64,000 nucleotides of DNA from Globicephala melas (taxonomy: Eukaryota > Chordata > Mammalia > Artiodactyla > Delphinidae), in the NCBI RefSeq assembly GCF_963455315.2, contig NC_083325.1, positions 26,601,317 to 26,665,316 of the forward strand, read 5' to 3'. Numbering within the stretch: the stretch's first letter is position 1; every line of letters begins with the position of its first letter. Made by a program: the position numbers and the translations under genes. Positions 1 to 12,700 of this stretch are shown piece by piece. Under the pieces are notes generated by a model. The model was not told where the DNA came from and searched no databases. It saw only the letters and a list, made by a program, of their open reading frames with translations.

Positions 1-617
1 AGAGCCTCAGAGCAGAGCCTATAAGAAGCATGAACATTTAGGGAACAGAAAAAAGATGGCAGGTTTCACATACTCACCAGTCTTAATAATTCAGAACAGA
101 TCTAAGGTCACATACCTTCTTAAGGAAATTTCATGTAAACAGTAGTTTAGAAAAAGAATTCCATAAAGTTGGCTGGGAAGATGAGGCTGAAATTCCTCTT
201 TAGTCTTGAGACTGATACTGAAGGTCGGAGCCTCAAACATTTTAAATGGACACCACACCAAGCCTGAAGGGAGGAAAGGCTGAAACTAGGAATGTCAACT
301 TAGTACATTGACAATTTCTCTACAGTTTTTCAGCCCTTTACCCTGAGCCAACTATGTCATCATAATCAATCACCACGGTCAGTCAGGGAATGTCAAAAAA
401 CAAAAGAGCTGGAGAAACAGAATCTAATCAAAAGTTTACTGGAATATATAGATTATATCCAATATTAAATTTCTGATTTGGATAATGCTTGACAATTCCA
501 ACCACTTCCAGCACATTCTGAACCTGCTTAAGGGGCTGCATGTTGAACTTCCTGTACTTTAATGACTGGCTGCAGGAAGGCAGGCCTCTGTCCACTGCTG
601 CTCTCTTCTCCACTTAC

Positions 618-733
618 GGGGTTGTTTTGCGGACAAGCCAGGCTTCATGCTGAGCATGCAGCTGCTCAAGATACGCCAACTCAATTCCTTTCTCCTCTTC
701 CCTGGCCCTCAGGTGTAGCCTCTTCAGACAAAC
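618..733 (-). CDS. DGUOK: DGUOK exon 5
   Basis: The 116 bp exon has acceptor TTTCAG above 733 and a consensus donor GTAAGT at 617-612. It encodes the lid and following helix: VCLKRLHLRAREEEKGIELA and YLEQLHAQHEAWLVRKTT. Codon 236 starts CC and is finished by the next exon, so it is proline whatever the third base, where I recall Lys in human. Retention of the following intron would give an immediate in-frame TAA (ACC CCG TAA). The remaining exons would lie below position 1. I see no match to the expected C-terminal sequence in 1-440. Confidence 0.93.
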
Positions 734-3700
734 CTGAAAGACAATCCCCAGGATCTGCTGAGCTCTTTGGTTATTTCAGCTGTTACAGAAGCTGGGGTGC
801 TCTCAGACCCACTTGCCATGTCTATCCTGGGCACTAGCACTAAGACTTTGCTTCTGCTGCCTTGTTTTTTTATTCAATCACAGGTTAATAACAAACATCA
901 TCTACCCTGGGAACCTGGAATTAACCTTTTTTTCCTCCTCCCAGCCACATCCAGGAAGTCACCGAATTCTCTTTAATCTCTCTTCAGCTGGCTCTCACCT
1001 TGCCTCTCTCACCTCTGCCCTGGTCAGGCCTCATCATCTCTCACCTGGACTACGAGCAAGCGCCTTCTGGCTCCCTGCCTCCCGGAAGCAGTGAAGCATG
1101 TGGAAAGAGCACAGGCCCTAAAGTCTCAAAGTCCAGGGTTAAATTCCCGTCTTCACCAGGCAGCAGCGGGGCAAGCTTTGTGGGCTTCCATTTCCTCCCC
1201 CTTCATCAATCCCACGGGTTGCTGTGAAGATTTACAGAGGGAGCCCATCAAGTTCCTGGCAAATGCTGTCTTTCCTCCCAGTTTTCCTGCTCAGTCCACC
1301 CTTCCAGAGTATCGCAATGTTGTCCCTCGGTATCTGTGGTAAGGGGGGGTTGGTTCCAGGACCCCCTGAGGATACAAATATCCAAGGCTGCTCAAGTCCC
1401 TTATGTGTATGAAATGACAGTGGGCTCTCCACATCAGTGGGGTCTGTGTCTGCAGATATGGAGGGTTGACTGTAACGGTATCATTCTCCTTGCTTAAAAT
1501 ACCTCACAGGGTCCTTATTGTCTTCAGCCCGGATTCAAGGAAGTATGAGGAACATCATATTTACCAAAGGGTAAGTAATTTGAAACATCTCTTTCGTATC
1601 ATATCAAACACTCACTCCGGGGCACAATGCAAATTCTGCATAGGCCAAAGGTAAAGAAGTAAAAAAAGTGAGGCTTGAGACGAACTCTCCATCCTCCACT
1701 CCTTCCAGAGTGTGCATAATTTCACTCTGATCAGAAAGTTTGAAGCACAATGGCTCAGGGAATGTCAGCTTCTCCTTTACTGGCCATACAAGGCCATTTC
1801 CAGAGTCTGGCCACCCCTCCTAACTCTCCACTTTCAACTTCCTTAGCTCCTTCCTCCACTGGACCCATGGCTTCAGCCAGATTTGGCCTCCTGACTGCGG
1901 TACAGATCAAGCTCTTGCACATCTCAAAACTTTTGCTCTGAATGTTTGCTTTGCCTGAATTGCCTTCCTTCCTCTCTCTCCCTGGCAAATGCTTTATTAT
2001 TCAATGTCATCTGTCCTGGGAAGAACAAGTAGATTAACTCACTGATTTAGGACTTCTCTCTTTCAAACATTTAAACTTTATTCCCAATGTAAACTTTATC
2101 CCCAAACGTAGGGTACAATAGCCCTAAAGATGCAGAGTCTTTGCTGTTTCCCTCTTGTCCCATCTTTCCTCTAAGGAAAGAAAATCATATAAACACATTT
2201 CATTTATGATCTTATGTCCAACTTTTCAAACTGATTAACACAGATCTAACATGTTAATACTTTTAGCACTTACCCCTTTTCATCTCTTTCCCCTGAATTA
2301 AGAACTGCTCTAAACTTAGTTGAAGTCCTTGTCCTAGGGATTCTATAATCTAGTTAGATAACAAGTAAAACGACATACACAAAATAGCAAATCAAGTGCT
2401 GAACTGGGAGGTTTGGATCTTAAGTGTGGCGGTCAGATAAGGGAGGCAGCAGTTGGGCTTAGGCAGTCAGAGGTGCTTCCCGGAAGAGGCACGGCTCTGC
2501 CTTTATCTCTGGTACCAGCTTACTCAGCACCACTCTGCGAGCCAGGTGCTACGCTAGGCCCTGGACAAACACAGACCCCCAGTGGCATTTCAGCTGTATC
2601 AGGTGACAGAGGGAGGTCTGCACAGGGTGCTCTAAGGGCACAGTGACTGGGGGAGACCCAGGAGGCAGGCCAGAGTCCGTCTGGTTCAGGGCTGAGCTCA
2701 GGGCCTGGTAGAGCAGGTGGTCAATAAATATTTGTTGCACATACTCACTGAACATTTTCATTTCTGACCTAGACTATCTCTACCGGCCTTTTGCTCCTAC
2801 TTGACTCTTTTCCATTTCTGCTTTCCTTGGCTCTGAACCTCCTCTTTCTCCTTCGGTCATCCTGCCCCTACTGGCATCCTCATCACTGACTGCTTCCAGA
2901 CGTCTCCCCTTGTTCCCCTGCCTGCCCATCACACAGCTTTACACCACTGACTTCCTGATACCCAGTCTCCACCCCACTGATGACAGGTGTTAGTGACTTG
3001 TTGTATACTTTCAGAGAGATTCACGCATTTCACATTCTTAACCCCACCTTTAAAAAAAAAACCCATACATATAAAAGGTCTCCTACCACGCACTTAGTTC
3101 TTATTTTTCTTTACTTAACAATATGTCTTGAAGATTGTCACATGTCAGCATAGTACTTTCTAGTTCTTTTTCATGACTTCAGAATTGATCAGTGCATGGA
3201 TGGAGCATAATCTATTCAACCGGTCCCTACTGATGACTACTGGGCTGTTTACAATAACTTGCTATTGTAAACAATGTTGCCTTGCACATGAACCATTTTG
3301 CCCATGTGGGAGCATATTTATGGAGTAAATTCCAAGGAGCATGATTAATAGGTCAAAAGTATGTGCACTGCTGGTACAGGCTGCCAAGCTGCCTCCTTAG
3401 AGGCTGACCAATTCACATTCCTGCCAGCAAGGTAGCTTCAGGATTTCTAAATATAGCAAAGCTACCTAGTTTTCCTGAGAGAAAAATATTATCAGAATTA
3501 ATGAAAATGCGTATTTTTTAGAATGTGGCTTTATGGTTTCAATTATACACAGGGCAGAGCAATTCTTTTTATAAAAGCTATAATTATTCATTCATTGCTG
3601 GCAGGCAAACATTGATGCTAAAGTCTCGCCTGCTAAACTGGGCTATCATTTCCCTTTGCACTGTTAATTTGCTTAATAGAGCAAACTTTTCTTCCCTCTA

Positions 3701-6700
3701 GAAGCCTAGGTAAACTTCTATTTTGAGCATTTGGCATAATTGTTGCTTTACTGATATGGTTACAACAAGTTCTTTAAAAAAAAAAAACCTGTGCAGACAG
3801 TGCTTTAGTCTGGTCCCTCTTTACCTCAGTCCTCATGGGGAGGACATACTGAATGTGAATAGGAAAGACAGTGCAGCTGGAAATGGCAGCTGCCCCTTCA
3901 TTCCCCTGCCCGCTGCATCCTCACCGCCGGAAGAGCTGCTGTTCGGACTGCTTGAAGTCAGAGACAGCAACTGGACAGTGACTGCTAGTGGGTCTGGCCG
4001 CTGTGCTTCTCAAGCCCAGCATCCAGGTGCCACTTGTTCCCAGGCCTTTGCAGCACGCTGTGTCCAGACTGCAAACACGGCCTGGCTCTTGGAGGCACAC
4101 TGGCCAGCTGCACTCTCTCTTCTCGATTCCATGGGGCACTGAGGCCCAGCCATTTCTCTTCTGATTTTTTACTGTTGGCTCGCTTGCTTTTTACAATTTA
4201 GGGGAGAGTAGGTGGGAAGGAGCAAAAGGCCCTACTTGAGCCCATCCCTCGAGCTCTAAACGTAGCATCTGCCAGGGGATTGAGCACTTGCACAGCTTTC
4301 TACACAGAGATGTTTTCACTTCTGTTCTGCTCTCTCTTAGATATAGTTCCCTTTGGGTCTCACAGAAGAGGTCAGTGGTGACTTCAGGGGAAGGATATCG
4401 ACATTCCTGGTTCCTGGCTCTAATGCCATCAAAATAGCACCAAAATCCCCATTCAATATCAAAATGAATAAGCAATTTTTTTCTACCATCAAGTTGCAGT
4501 AATCCTTCAACCCTTATTCTACCCCAGCTGAAATACCCCAATTCGTCTCTCCAAAAAGATGTATCAGCCACACCATAAAAATAACAGTCACCACCACCAC
4601 TGTCATCATCATTGTCTCTTCTCACAAAGTCATTCCAAGTACACAAAGAAGTGAGGAAGACGTTCTTCCTTCCCTTGCTGGGTCCCAGTGTCCCAGCAGG
4701 TTAGGTTAGGTTAGGTTAGGAACCAGGAAAAGGCTAGGTCAGTACTTTCAATTCTTCTCTTAATGCTTAGCCCCTCAATCTACTTCTGCTTTCAACTATC
4801 CATCCCATGAACTCCTACTGGAAACCTGTCACCTCTTCAAAATCCAACCACAATCTTCACTCAGTTCAAGTCCACAATGCTCTTACTCATCCATGAGCCC
4901 TCCTGGGGGCCAGGATTTTCCTCTCACCCTGAACCCTACACTCAGCTACTTCAAACCATCCTTTTGGCAGGGGTCTCCTTTTCCCCTAATCACTGACACC
5001 AATCCCTGCCCCTACAGTACAATCACCCTCATAATTGGCCTCTTCTATTCCTGCTCCCAGGCAATGAAGACTACTGTGCAAGAAGTCATAAATACGCAAG
5101 GCAGCTACTTTCAGCTTCATTATTTTCACAGAAGGTTCTCAGCCCTCTGGCTTCACTGCATCTCTAGCTAAGTTTCACTTTAAACCTGAGACTCTATTTA
5201 CTTCCGTGTAATCTCTTTATTTCCTCCTATGATCTAGCTTCTGCCTCACAATCTTCAGAAGCTCCTGACACAAAGAGCCCCAATACCTGGTCCCTGTCAC
5301 ACCCAAGGCATTCAAACTGGTCAGGCCCTTCCATCCGGTCCTGTCGTCTCTGGCTCCTGTGAGCCTGTGCAACTGGGGCTCTCCCACCCATTTTCTGATC
5401 AGTCAATCTGCTCTCAGCCTTCCCCCTTCCACAAGACTCAGTCCTGTCTCTAAGAGCACGGCCTCTAGCCTGAAGGGAGCTTTCCCTCCTAAGATAATGT
5501 GGTATATCTGGCATTTGACTGTATGTCAGATATTTGTCTAAAAAGGTGAGAACAACACATCCCTCAAAAAATAACCCCTGCCTTGACTCCCACTCCAGAA
5601 GAGCCCTTAGAAATCACTAGCCTGAGACACTGGATTTGACAGACAAGGACTCCTCTGGGGAAAGGTTTCCAGGGCCTGCGCACGGTCACTGCCTGTTGGC
5701 AGAGCTAAGGACCACTGCTGTCTCCAGAGACTCCAGTGCTGCTGCCATAACATCACCCTACTGTGTGCTGGGCTGGCTCCAAGGTCCAAGTCAGAGGGTC
5801 ATGGGATGCAACTTCCACAGTCCATCTTGCCTTACCAGTGGCACCCTTAAGGTTCAAAAGGAGACTATAAATTAGGATGGTATCAGGATGAGGTGAGGAA
5901 ACACTTTTCCTCCTCCTGACATGCTATTCAGGAAACCACCAAGACCATCACAGACTCTGATGACCCAGTTAGAGGGAAGGAAAAGCTGAGGCAATTGGCT
6001 ACAGGTTAGCTGATCAGAGGGTCGAACCTGCAGACCCTGGTGATAAACATAAAGCCCAATTTTCTCTGTGTGGTTGCTACAGCAAGAAGGACACTTTCTA
6101 CGCACAGGCATTGGCTTTAGCACTCTGCTTCAGAAAGCCTGTGGGTGCTCACGCTAGGATGGGAGGCTACTCATCCATTGCTCTCCATGCTCCAGGTAAT
6201 ACCCACAATCGACCTTCTCCAACTGGAAAATCAGGGGCTCAGAGAACATCACCTCTTAAGTTTCATATGGCCCTAAAGTCTAAGGCTTTAAATTCTGTGT
6301 TACCTGGGGAGCAGCCTGGAGGTAGATGAAGCCATGTAATCTGAGCCGGCTGGCAAACTCCTGCAGGAGAAAATAATGCCAGTCCTGATAGATATGCCAT
6401 TCGATGTCACTGAGGGAACCATTTTCAAAAAGAGTCTTTGCAAAGATATACCTGATTGGAAATGTAAGTAGGATGGGGAGAGGGGAGGAGAATGGGAAAG
6501 GGAATGAAAGGCCAAAGAAAGAGAGAAGCAAAAAAAAAAAAATCAATAACCAACTTGTTCCATGTCTGTCCAAACCACTTAACCTTTCTAGCTCCTCATC
6601 AATCTTTTTTTTCTTTTTCTGTTTTAACTGAAGTATAGTTGACACTTAACCTTTCTAGTTCCTCACCCATCTTTAAGAAATCTGAATTCTTCACCTATAT

Positions 6701-9700
6701 CTCTCCCTCCTTGCTCAACACTAAGATGAGAATAGAATTTAGACTTCAGAGGCCAAAATCACAGCTCTCTGGATGGATTAATCCACTGGAAGAAAAGGAA
6801 CACTGAAAGAGAATATCATTGGTCGCTAACAATTTTCCCTGCTGGAAACCAGTCAAAACATATAGCAAATGGTGCATGTAAACTCAAACTTGCATGTAAG
6901 CTCAAACTTTTAAGATTTCCTTATTATTACTGCAAGTAAACCCCCAAAAAAAAGCCAATCTAGTATAAAGCACCCACCACTTTTAATTTAAGGACTCAAG
7001 CCTTCTGAGTCTCCAGGCTACTGAGCCAACTTTTTGCCTACTTGAGAAGTAGAGCAGGAACTGTATTTAAACGGTGTCACCTATGGAGCAGTAAATGCAC
7101 TTCCTACTAACTGCACTATTACCAAGAAAGCAGACTCTCCTCCAAAGCAAGCACATATAAGCTCTTGCTTCCTCCGCTTCTGAGCTTCTAATCCAGATAC
7201 AAGAAAGCTAAATCTAAAAACCAAACTAGTTTTGCCCCTTGCTTACTTCCATAACTAAAGGAGGATCTGGTGAATAGGAAATAAGAGTTAACTAGAAACC
7301 ATCATGTCAGGGGGGTCAGTTCTGCTTTCAAACCTCAGGCATCTTGATACAAAACACAATTTACATCCTGAACAATGAACTCCAGTTTCTAAGGCAACGC
7401 TCAGCAACTGGCTACTTCTGGGAAAATGAAATTCAGAATCCTTATCTATGAATGGCTCAGGGAAGTATACACCGCAAGGCTGCGAGTGTTGCAATAAGAG
7501 AATGGCTTGCAGAGTCACACTCCTGAGTCTGGCCTGGCTTCAAAATTCACTAGCTGTGTCACCAGGGGCAAGACATCAAACTCTCAGCCTGCTTCTTCCT
7601 CTGTACAAAGGTTAACAGTTGAACGCAACTCACAGAGTTGTGAGGACTGTATGTAATACTTACAAGGTGCTTACAAGAGTGACTGGCACATAGTACTCAA
7701 GACACCTTAGCTGTCACTGTAACTACTTCATCATTAGGCTATGAAGGCACTAATTTGGGAGCTCCAGAAGTCAACTCTTCCAGTCTGGAATGGCTTAGCT
7801 AAAGCCTAGCTGAAGGCAACAAAGAAAAGAGGCGAATTTCTAATTCAGTATCTGAAAAATGTTTTCAGCTTCTTCACAGGTAACATGGAAATTAAGATCT
7901 TATAAAGAGAAAGTAAATATCTGTTAATAAGTCCTATAAAAGGGCCCTCGCCTTTTTTGAAGATGAGCACTTCTTTATTTCTCCAGAGCTGGTGGTGAAG
8001 GGGCAAGAGGGCATAGAAGGCCGTGGTGCTGACTGCTGAGGGGAGGGAACCCTGCAGCCCGAATGCAGGGGCTGCAGGGAAGAACCAGCTTAAGGACCTA
8101 GGCATAAAGGTCCCTGCTCTAAAACCACATGCTATTATTTTCTTTCAACTCAAACAGAAAAGATTTCGATTTCTCCCTCCCTGTCATCCACTCTCCCAAA
8201 CAAGCCATGTTCCTCCTTTGGAACACATATAACACACATAAGTACACGTGCAGTCTCAAAGTTCCCCGTTAGACTAAGGTCACCGTGAAGGCAAGGACTG
8301 GGTCTGCTCTGCTTACTGCTGCTGTCCAGTGCCTAAACATAGGTGGCATTCAACAAATCTGTGCTGAGCAAATGAATAAATGGATAAATGTTTAAAGGAG
8401 TGGAAGTCCCAAGGTTTTGTACCTTCTAAACAAAGTATTCTATTTCTAAGGGGTCTCTCACATGTCTATCTCACTAAAGGGCTGGAAATCAAAAGACTGA
8501 TGGTAGGGACTTCCCTGGCGGTCCAGTGGTTAAGACTCAGAGCTTCCACTGCAGGGGACACGGGTTCGATCCCTGGTCAGGGAATTAAGATCCCACATGC
8601 TGCACAGCGAGGCCAAAAAAAAAAAAGATGGTGAATGTTTCCAAGCAGGTAGTAATATGTAATGCATCTTCCTAATTCAAGAGGCATGGCTTGGGAGAGG
8701 GGAAAGGAAAATAGGTAGTAGGATATCCAACAGTTGAAAAAGAACTAAAATCTATAGCCCAACCATTTATAATTCACATATTTCGCTTTTATAAAGAGTA
8801 GGCTCTCTCTTGGGGTCCACAGAGGAGGAATGCCTAGTCTATAGGGTTTGTTTTATGTATCTTGAATGATTTTTAAGTCATGTCTAAAAAAAAAAAATCA
8901 CAATACATTTACAAATGTATTCTTATTTTTTTTCCTCCAGGAGGCTTTATGGGAGCACTAAGGAGCAGAGCTAGTTTTTCTAATTTGGAATTAAATGGGT
9001 AACCAATCTAGTGTTTTCAGAAGTGAGTGGACAATAAAAATGCAACATTTTCCATTTTGATAACTCAAGGGGCTTAAGATAGACCATCATGCCACCATTT
9101 CACACTGACAGAGGTCATTCATAACCTTCAGATAAAAAACCCTCAGTGATGTCCAGATTAAGGCACCCTCACTTCATCTTCAAATGGCTTATACACAAGT
9201 CACAGACTGGTTTTGTGGCAGAACCAGGAATTCCAGAGCATAGATGGACTAGCTCCTCTAGAACAGACGGGCTGAATTCCCAAGTTATCTGCGAGCTTTC
9301 ATTAAAAGTGACTCCTCATCTCACTCCCTCAGGTGGTCAGGATGATGCTCTTCGTCTGACCTGTAAGAGATTGGATGTCTCTTACAGATTCTGGCCAACA
9401 ATAAGCCCTGCCACACAACAAAGGGTCAAAAAAGGTTAAATCCAAGATAGAAGCCAATTTTACAAGTCTGCTATTTCTACTCAGAAATCCTTTCTTGAAG
9501 AATTTAAAAAAAGGATAAATTTATTTCTCCTATCATTTTAGGAACACATTTTAATTCCGACTGCTTTTTTCTCCCAGGTGATAACCAACCACTGATTCAT
9601 TTGGTTTCCTAGAACATATGCTGCTACTTAAGTGTCTATTCTGTGCCTTTTAGCATGTAATGGTTATACTAGGTAGCTACCCGCCTGCTTCTATGCTAGA

Positions 9701-12700
9701 AAAGAATAAGGAAACATAATCAGTGCCAATGTGAGAAATTAAATGCATTCAGATTATGAAAAACACAGTCTCCTTTCTTGACATATATGGTAACTGTGAA
9801 ATTATAAGTCTGAACAAATCTGTATAGTGTTGTCTTTAAAAAGACAATTTTTTCAAGTATCATTTTCAATGACAAGAGCAGTGCAGAGTCTGAGCAAGAG
9901 GAGAAAACATGCAGCGCTAAGCACAGAGCTTGTGACTGCTGGAGGGCTCAGGGTCTTACCTGTCGCTGTATACAGACCTCTCAAAGATCTGTACTGCCTG
10001 CTTGGCCTCTAAGAGTTTCTCAGGGAAGGGCTCCAACTGTACTTTCAGGCGGCTCATAAAAGAAAATGTCTGGAATGTGTAGCACCATCGTGCTGGCTCC
10101 TGGTACATCATATCCAGCAAGTTTCCAAGACTGGGGGCAGTGCAGGCCTAGAGGTAAATTATGAAAGAGGAGAATTTCCTAGAAGGCATATTTACTTCAC
10201 AGTGTTTACCGCCCTTCTACCCATCCGCCCACAAGTGTAATAATCAATGAGAGATGCAATTACAAAAGTTTCCTTCCACTAAAAAGATATAATCACATCC
10301 CTCAGCTTAGTCAAAGCTACATAATCAAGGAAGAGATTTTCCTACCTTACTAGACAAGAATCTGACAGAGGGAGATGACATGCCACCTTCAGCATACCAA
10401 AGAACAGCAGAGGAAGAACCACCCATAGAATTAGCACATTCGCTGATTGGTGGGTTTGTGGAGCATGTTGGAGGAGGACTTAACAATCAACAACCATCTG
10501 AAACTCTACTTGGAATCAGATGTTTCCACCGTAACACTATGTTGCTTCTCTTTTGAGCTTCCATTTGTGGCTATTTCTTTCTAAAACTTCAACCCAGACA
10601 AGAAAGTAACTGATTATTTGAAAATCCAACCAACCAAACCGAGTTCTCTCTCCCTTATAGCAAGGCTACAGTTTGTTAAACAAACAAATGAACAAACAAA
10701 AACAAACAAATCCCTCCTCCTCGATTCTAGACACTTTATGAAAGGCATGTGAAGACCCACTTACTCAGCAGGTGCAGGTGGGAACGTGTCTAAGATACTC
10801 AGGAACCCCGGATTCTTTCCTGGGCTCTGCCACTGACTCAACCCAAAAGTGAGTTTTGCGAAAAGCACTCTGATCTGCGTTCATTCAGTCACCATGAACT
10901 GAAGGCCTGTGTGGATAAGATGCTACGTGAGCTAGGTGCTGTAAGGGGTACAGAAACAAAACTAAGATTTATCTCAATGTTCACTGTGCTATGTTATCTC
11001 ATTTAATCTTCAAAACCGCATCATGAGGTAGGTACTACTGATATGCCCATTTTCTTGAGGAGAACATCCACTCAGAAAGGTTAAGGAACTTACTTGTCCA
11101 AAGTTTCATGGTAAGTGTTGAATGGGGACTCAAACCTGGCTTCCTCTAACTTCTTCATTCTAATATTTCTCCATATAAAGGCAAGCAAGACATGGTTCCC
11201 AAACTCAAGTAGCTCATAATGCATATGGAAAGGGGGTGACAAAGATATGGAGAGCTAGACTATAAAGCAGAACATACAACAAAGGGGTGATCACGGTATG
11301 GTGGAGGGAATCTGAGAAAGTTTCTGGAAAAAAGTGGCATTAAGCTGGGAAGTAAATGATACATAGAATCTCCACAGATGGAAATGGGGATTAAGAAGAA
11401 AGTATTTCAGGTAGAGACAAAAATACACGGGGTGGGGGGAAAGGTTAGACAACCACAAGTGGTCCAGTTTGGCTAAATATCACCCCTGGATTCCAAAGAG
11501 GGGTCCTATGCTTTGGAAGCCTTCAGCAGAGTATGTGTGTAGAGCAGAGTGGATCACAAAACAACTTCCCTGCTTTCAATTCTGCAACCCACAAACACAA
11601 ACCAGCCTCACAAATGGCCCCTGGCCGAGAGCTGGAGGTTGAAGCAGGAGGACAAATTTGAATCTACTCGAGTCTCCGGTGGTGTCACTAGAGACTGGAG
11701 GCAGCCCATGGTTACAGCATAGCTCTGAGACTGCAGGGAAGCCTGCTGAGTGGAGTAGGGCACTGCGATGGCAGATGCACTAGGTTGACTGGGCGGGGAT
11801 TCTACCAGCAGGCTTTGGGTTACCAAAGGGAGCCTGTTCCAGAATAAAAAACTGTACAGAGGCCTACACAATTTCTAAAGAACCTATTTCAGCTACAGAA
11901 CGTATGCAAATATCCCTTCAAACATATACACAATAGAGGGACAATCACTGGATATAAAAATATCCAGCAATTCAAAAGGAGTGGACCCATCCGTGTGTTC
12001 AGGACAAGCAGCCTCTCAGGAGACAGAGCTATTGCCACAAACAGGAGAAAACAAAAAAATCTCAATGGGACTTGAGACTGCCACGTTGATGAGAACAGGC
12101 TATCATAAAAGAGGAACAACTGACTTTCCTGGCAGTCCAGTGGTTAAGACTCTGCACTTCCACTGCAGGGGGCATGGGTTTGATCCCTGGTCGGGGAACT
12201 AAGATCCCACATGCAGCGTGGCGTGGTCAGAAAACAAACAAAACGGAGCAATATGAAAAGAACATTCTTAGAGGAGAAAAACGCAATTGCCAAAACAAAA
12301 CTCCCAATGAAGATAGTAACCAGCAGACGGTAAACTGCAGTAAACCTAACTAGTGAATATCATACAGAATATCAACTCAAGAAATTTCCCCTAAACTAAG
12401 AGAAAAAAAGCAGAAAATTATGAAAGAAATAAAAAGAAATACAGTTTAGGAGATCCAATATACATTGTTATACAGTGGTAGGGTATTTTTTGTTTTTTCT
12501 TTCTTTTCTCTGGAAAGATACATCAAGATGTAATGTCACTTGTGTCCTACCTGACAGCAGTGAATACAATTTTGTATCAAACAACTTTTCAAACAAAGGC
12601 TAAAATGATGTGCAACTTCACAGTACCCATATCTCAGACAAAGCTACCTAACCAAAGCAAACGATTTTCCTTCTCATGAGATAAAATTCCAATATAGAAT

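Larger units (their letters stand above)
734..6303 (-). other. DGUOK: DGUOK intron 4: contents and unresolved parts
   Basis: 5.6 kb. Apart from the L2/MIR/Tigger fragments (980-2035), the L1 fragment (3020-3475) and the GGTTA repeat, I see no clear element or gene in 2035-3020, 3475-4690 and 5520-6300. The stretch 4740-5520 has pyrimidine-rich, L2-like character but no block I can name with confidence. Confidence 0.6.
6452..9959 (-). other. DGUOK: DGUOK intron 3: contents and unresolved parts
   Basis: 3.5 kb. It holds a MIR (7485-7740) and a short CHR SINE (8499-8632). A piece near 6610-6655 (TTTTAACTGAAGTATAGTTG) looks like an L1 end. The rest (6660-7480, 7740-8490, 8640-9950) is single-copy-looking sequence with nothing I can identify. 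Confidence 0.6.

Noticed and set aside
1..440. Terminal DGUOK exon(s)
   Set aside because: No minus-strand match to the expected C-terminal sequence (LHFEALMNIP and following) was found, so the last exon(s) must lie outside the window.
4191..4646. 151 aa open frame on the minus strand in DGUOK intron 4
   Set aside because: No recognisable domain and low-complexity Asp/Gly start (DNDDDSGGGD from a trinucleotide-rich stretch). Lies in an intron without splice support.
4699..4720. Telomeric repeat (TTAGG)n
   Set aside because: Only four and a half units, and the vertebrate telomere unit is TTAGGG. It is a chance microsatellite.
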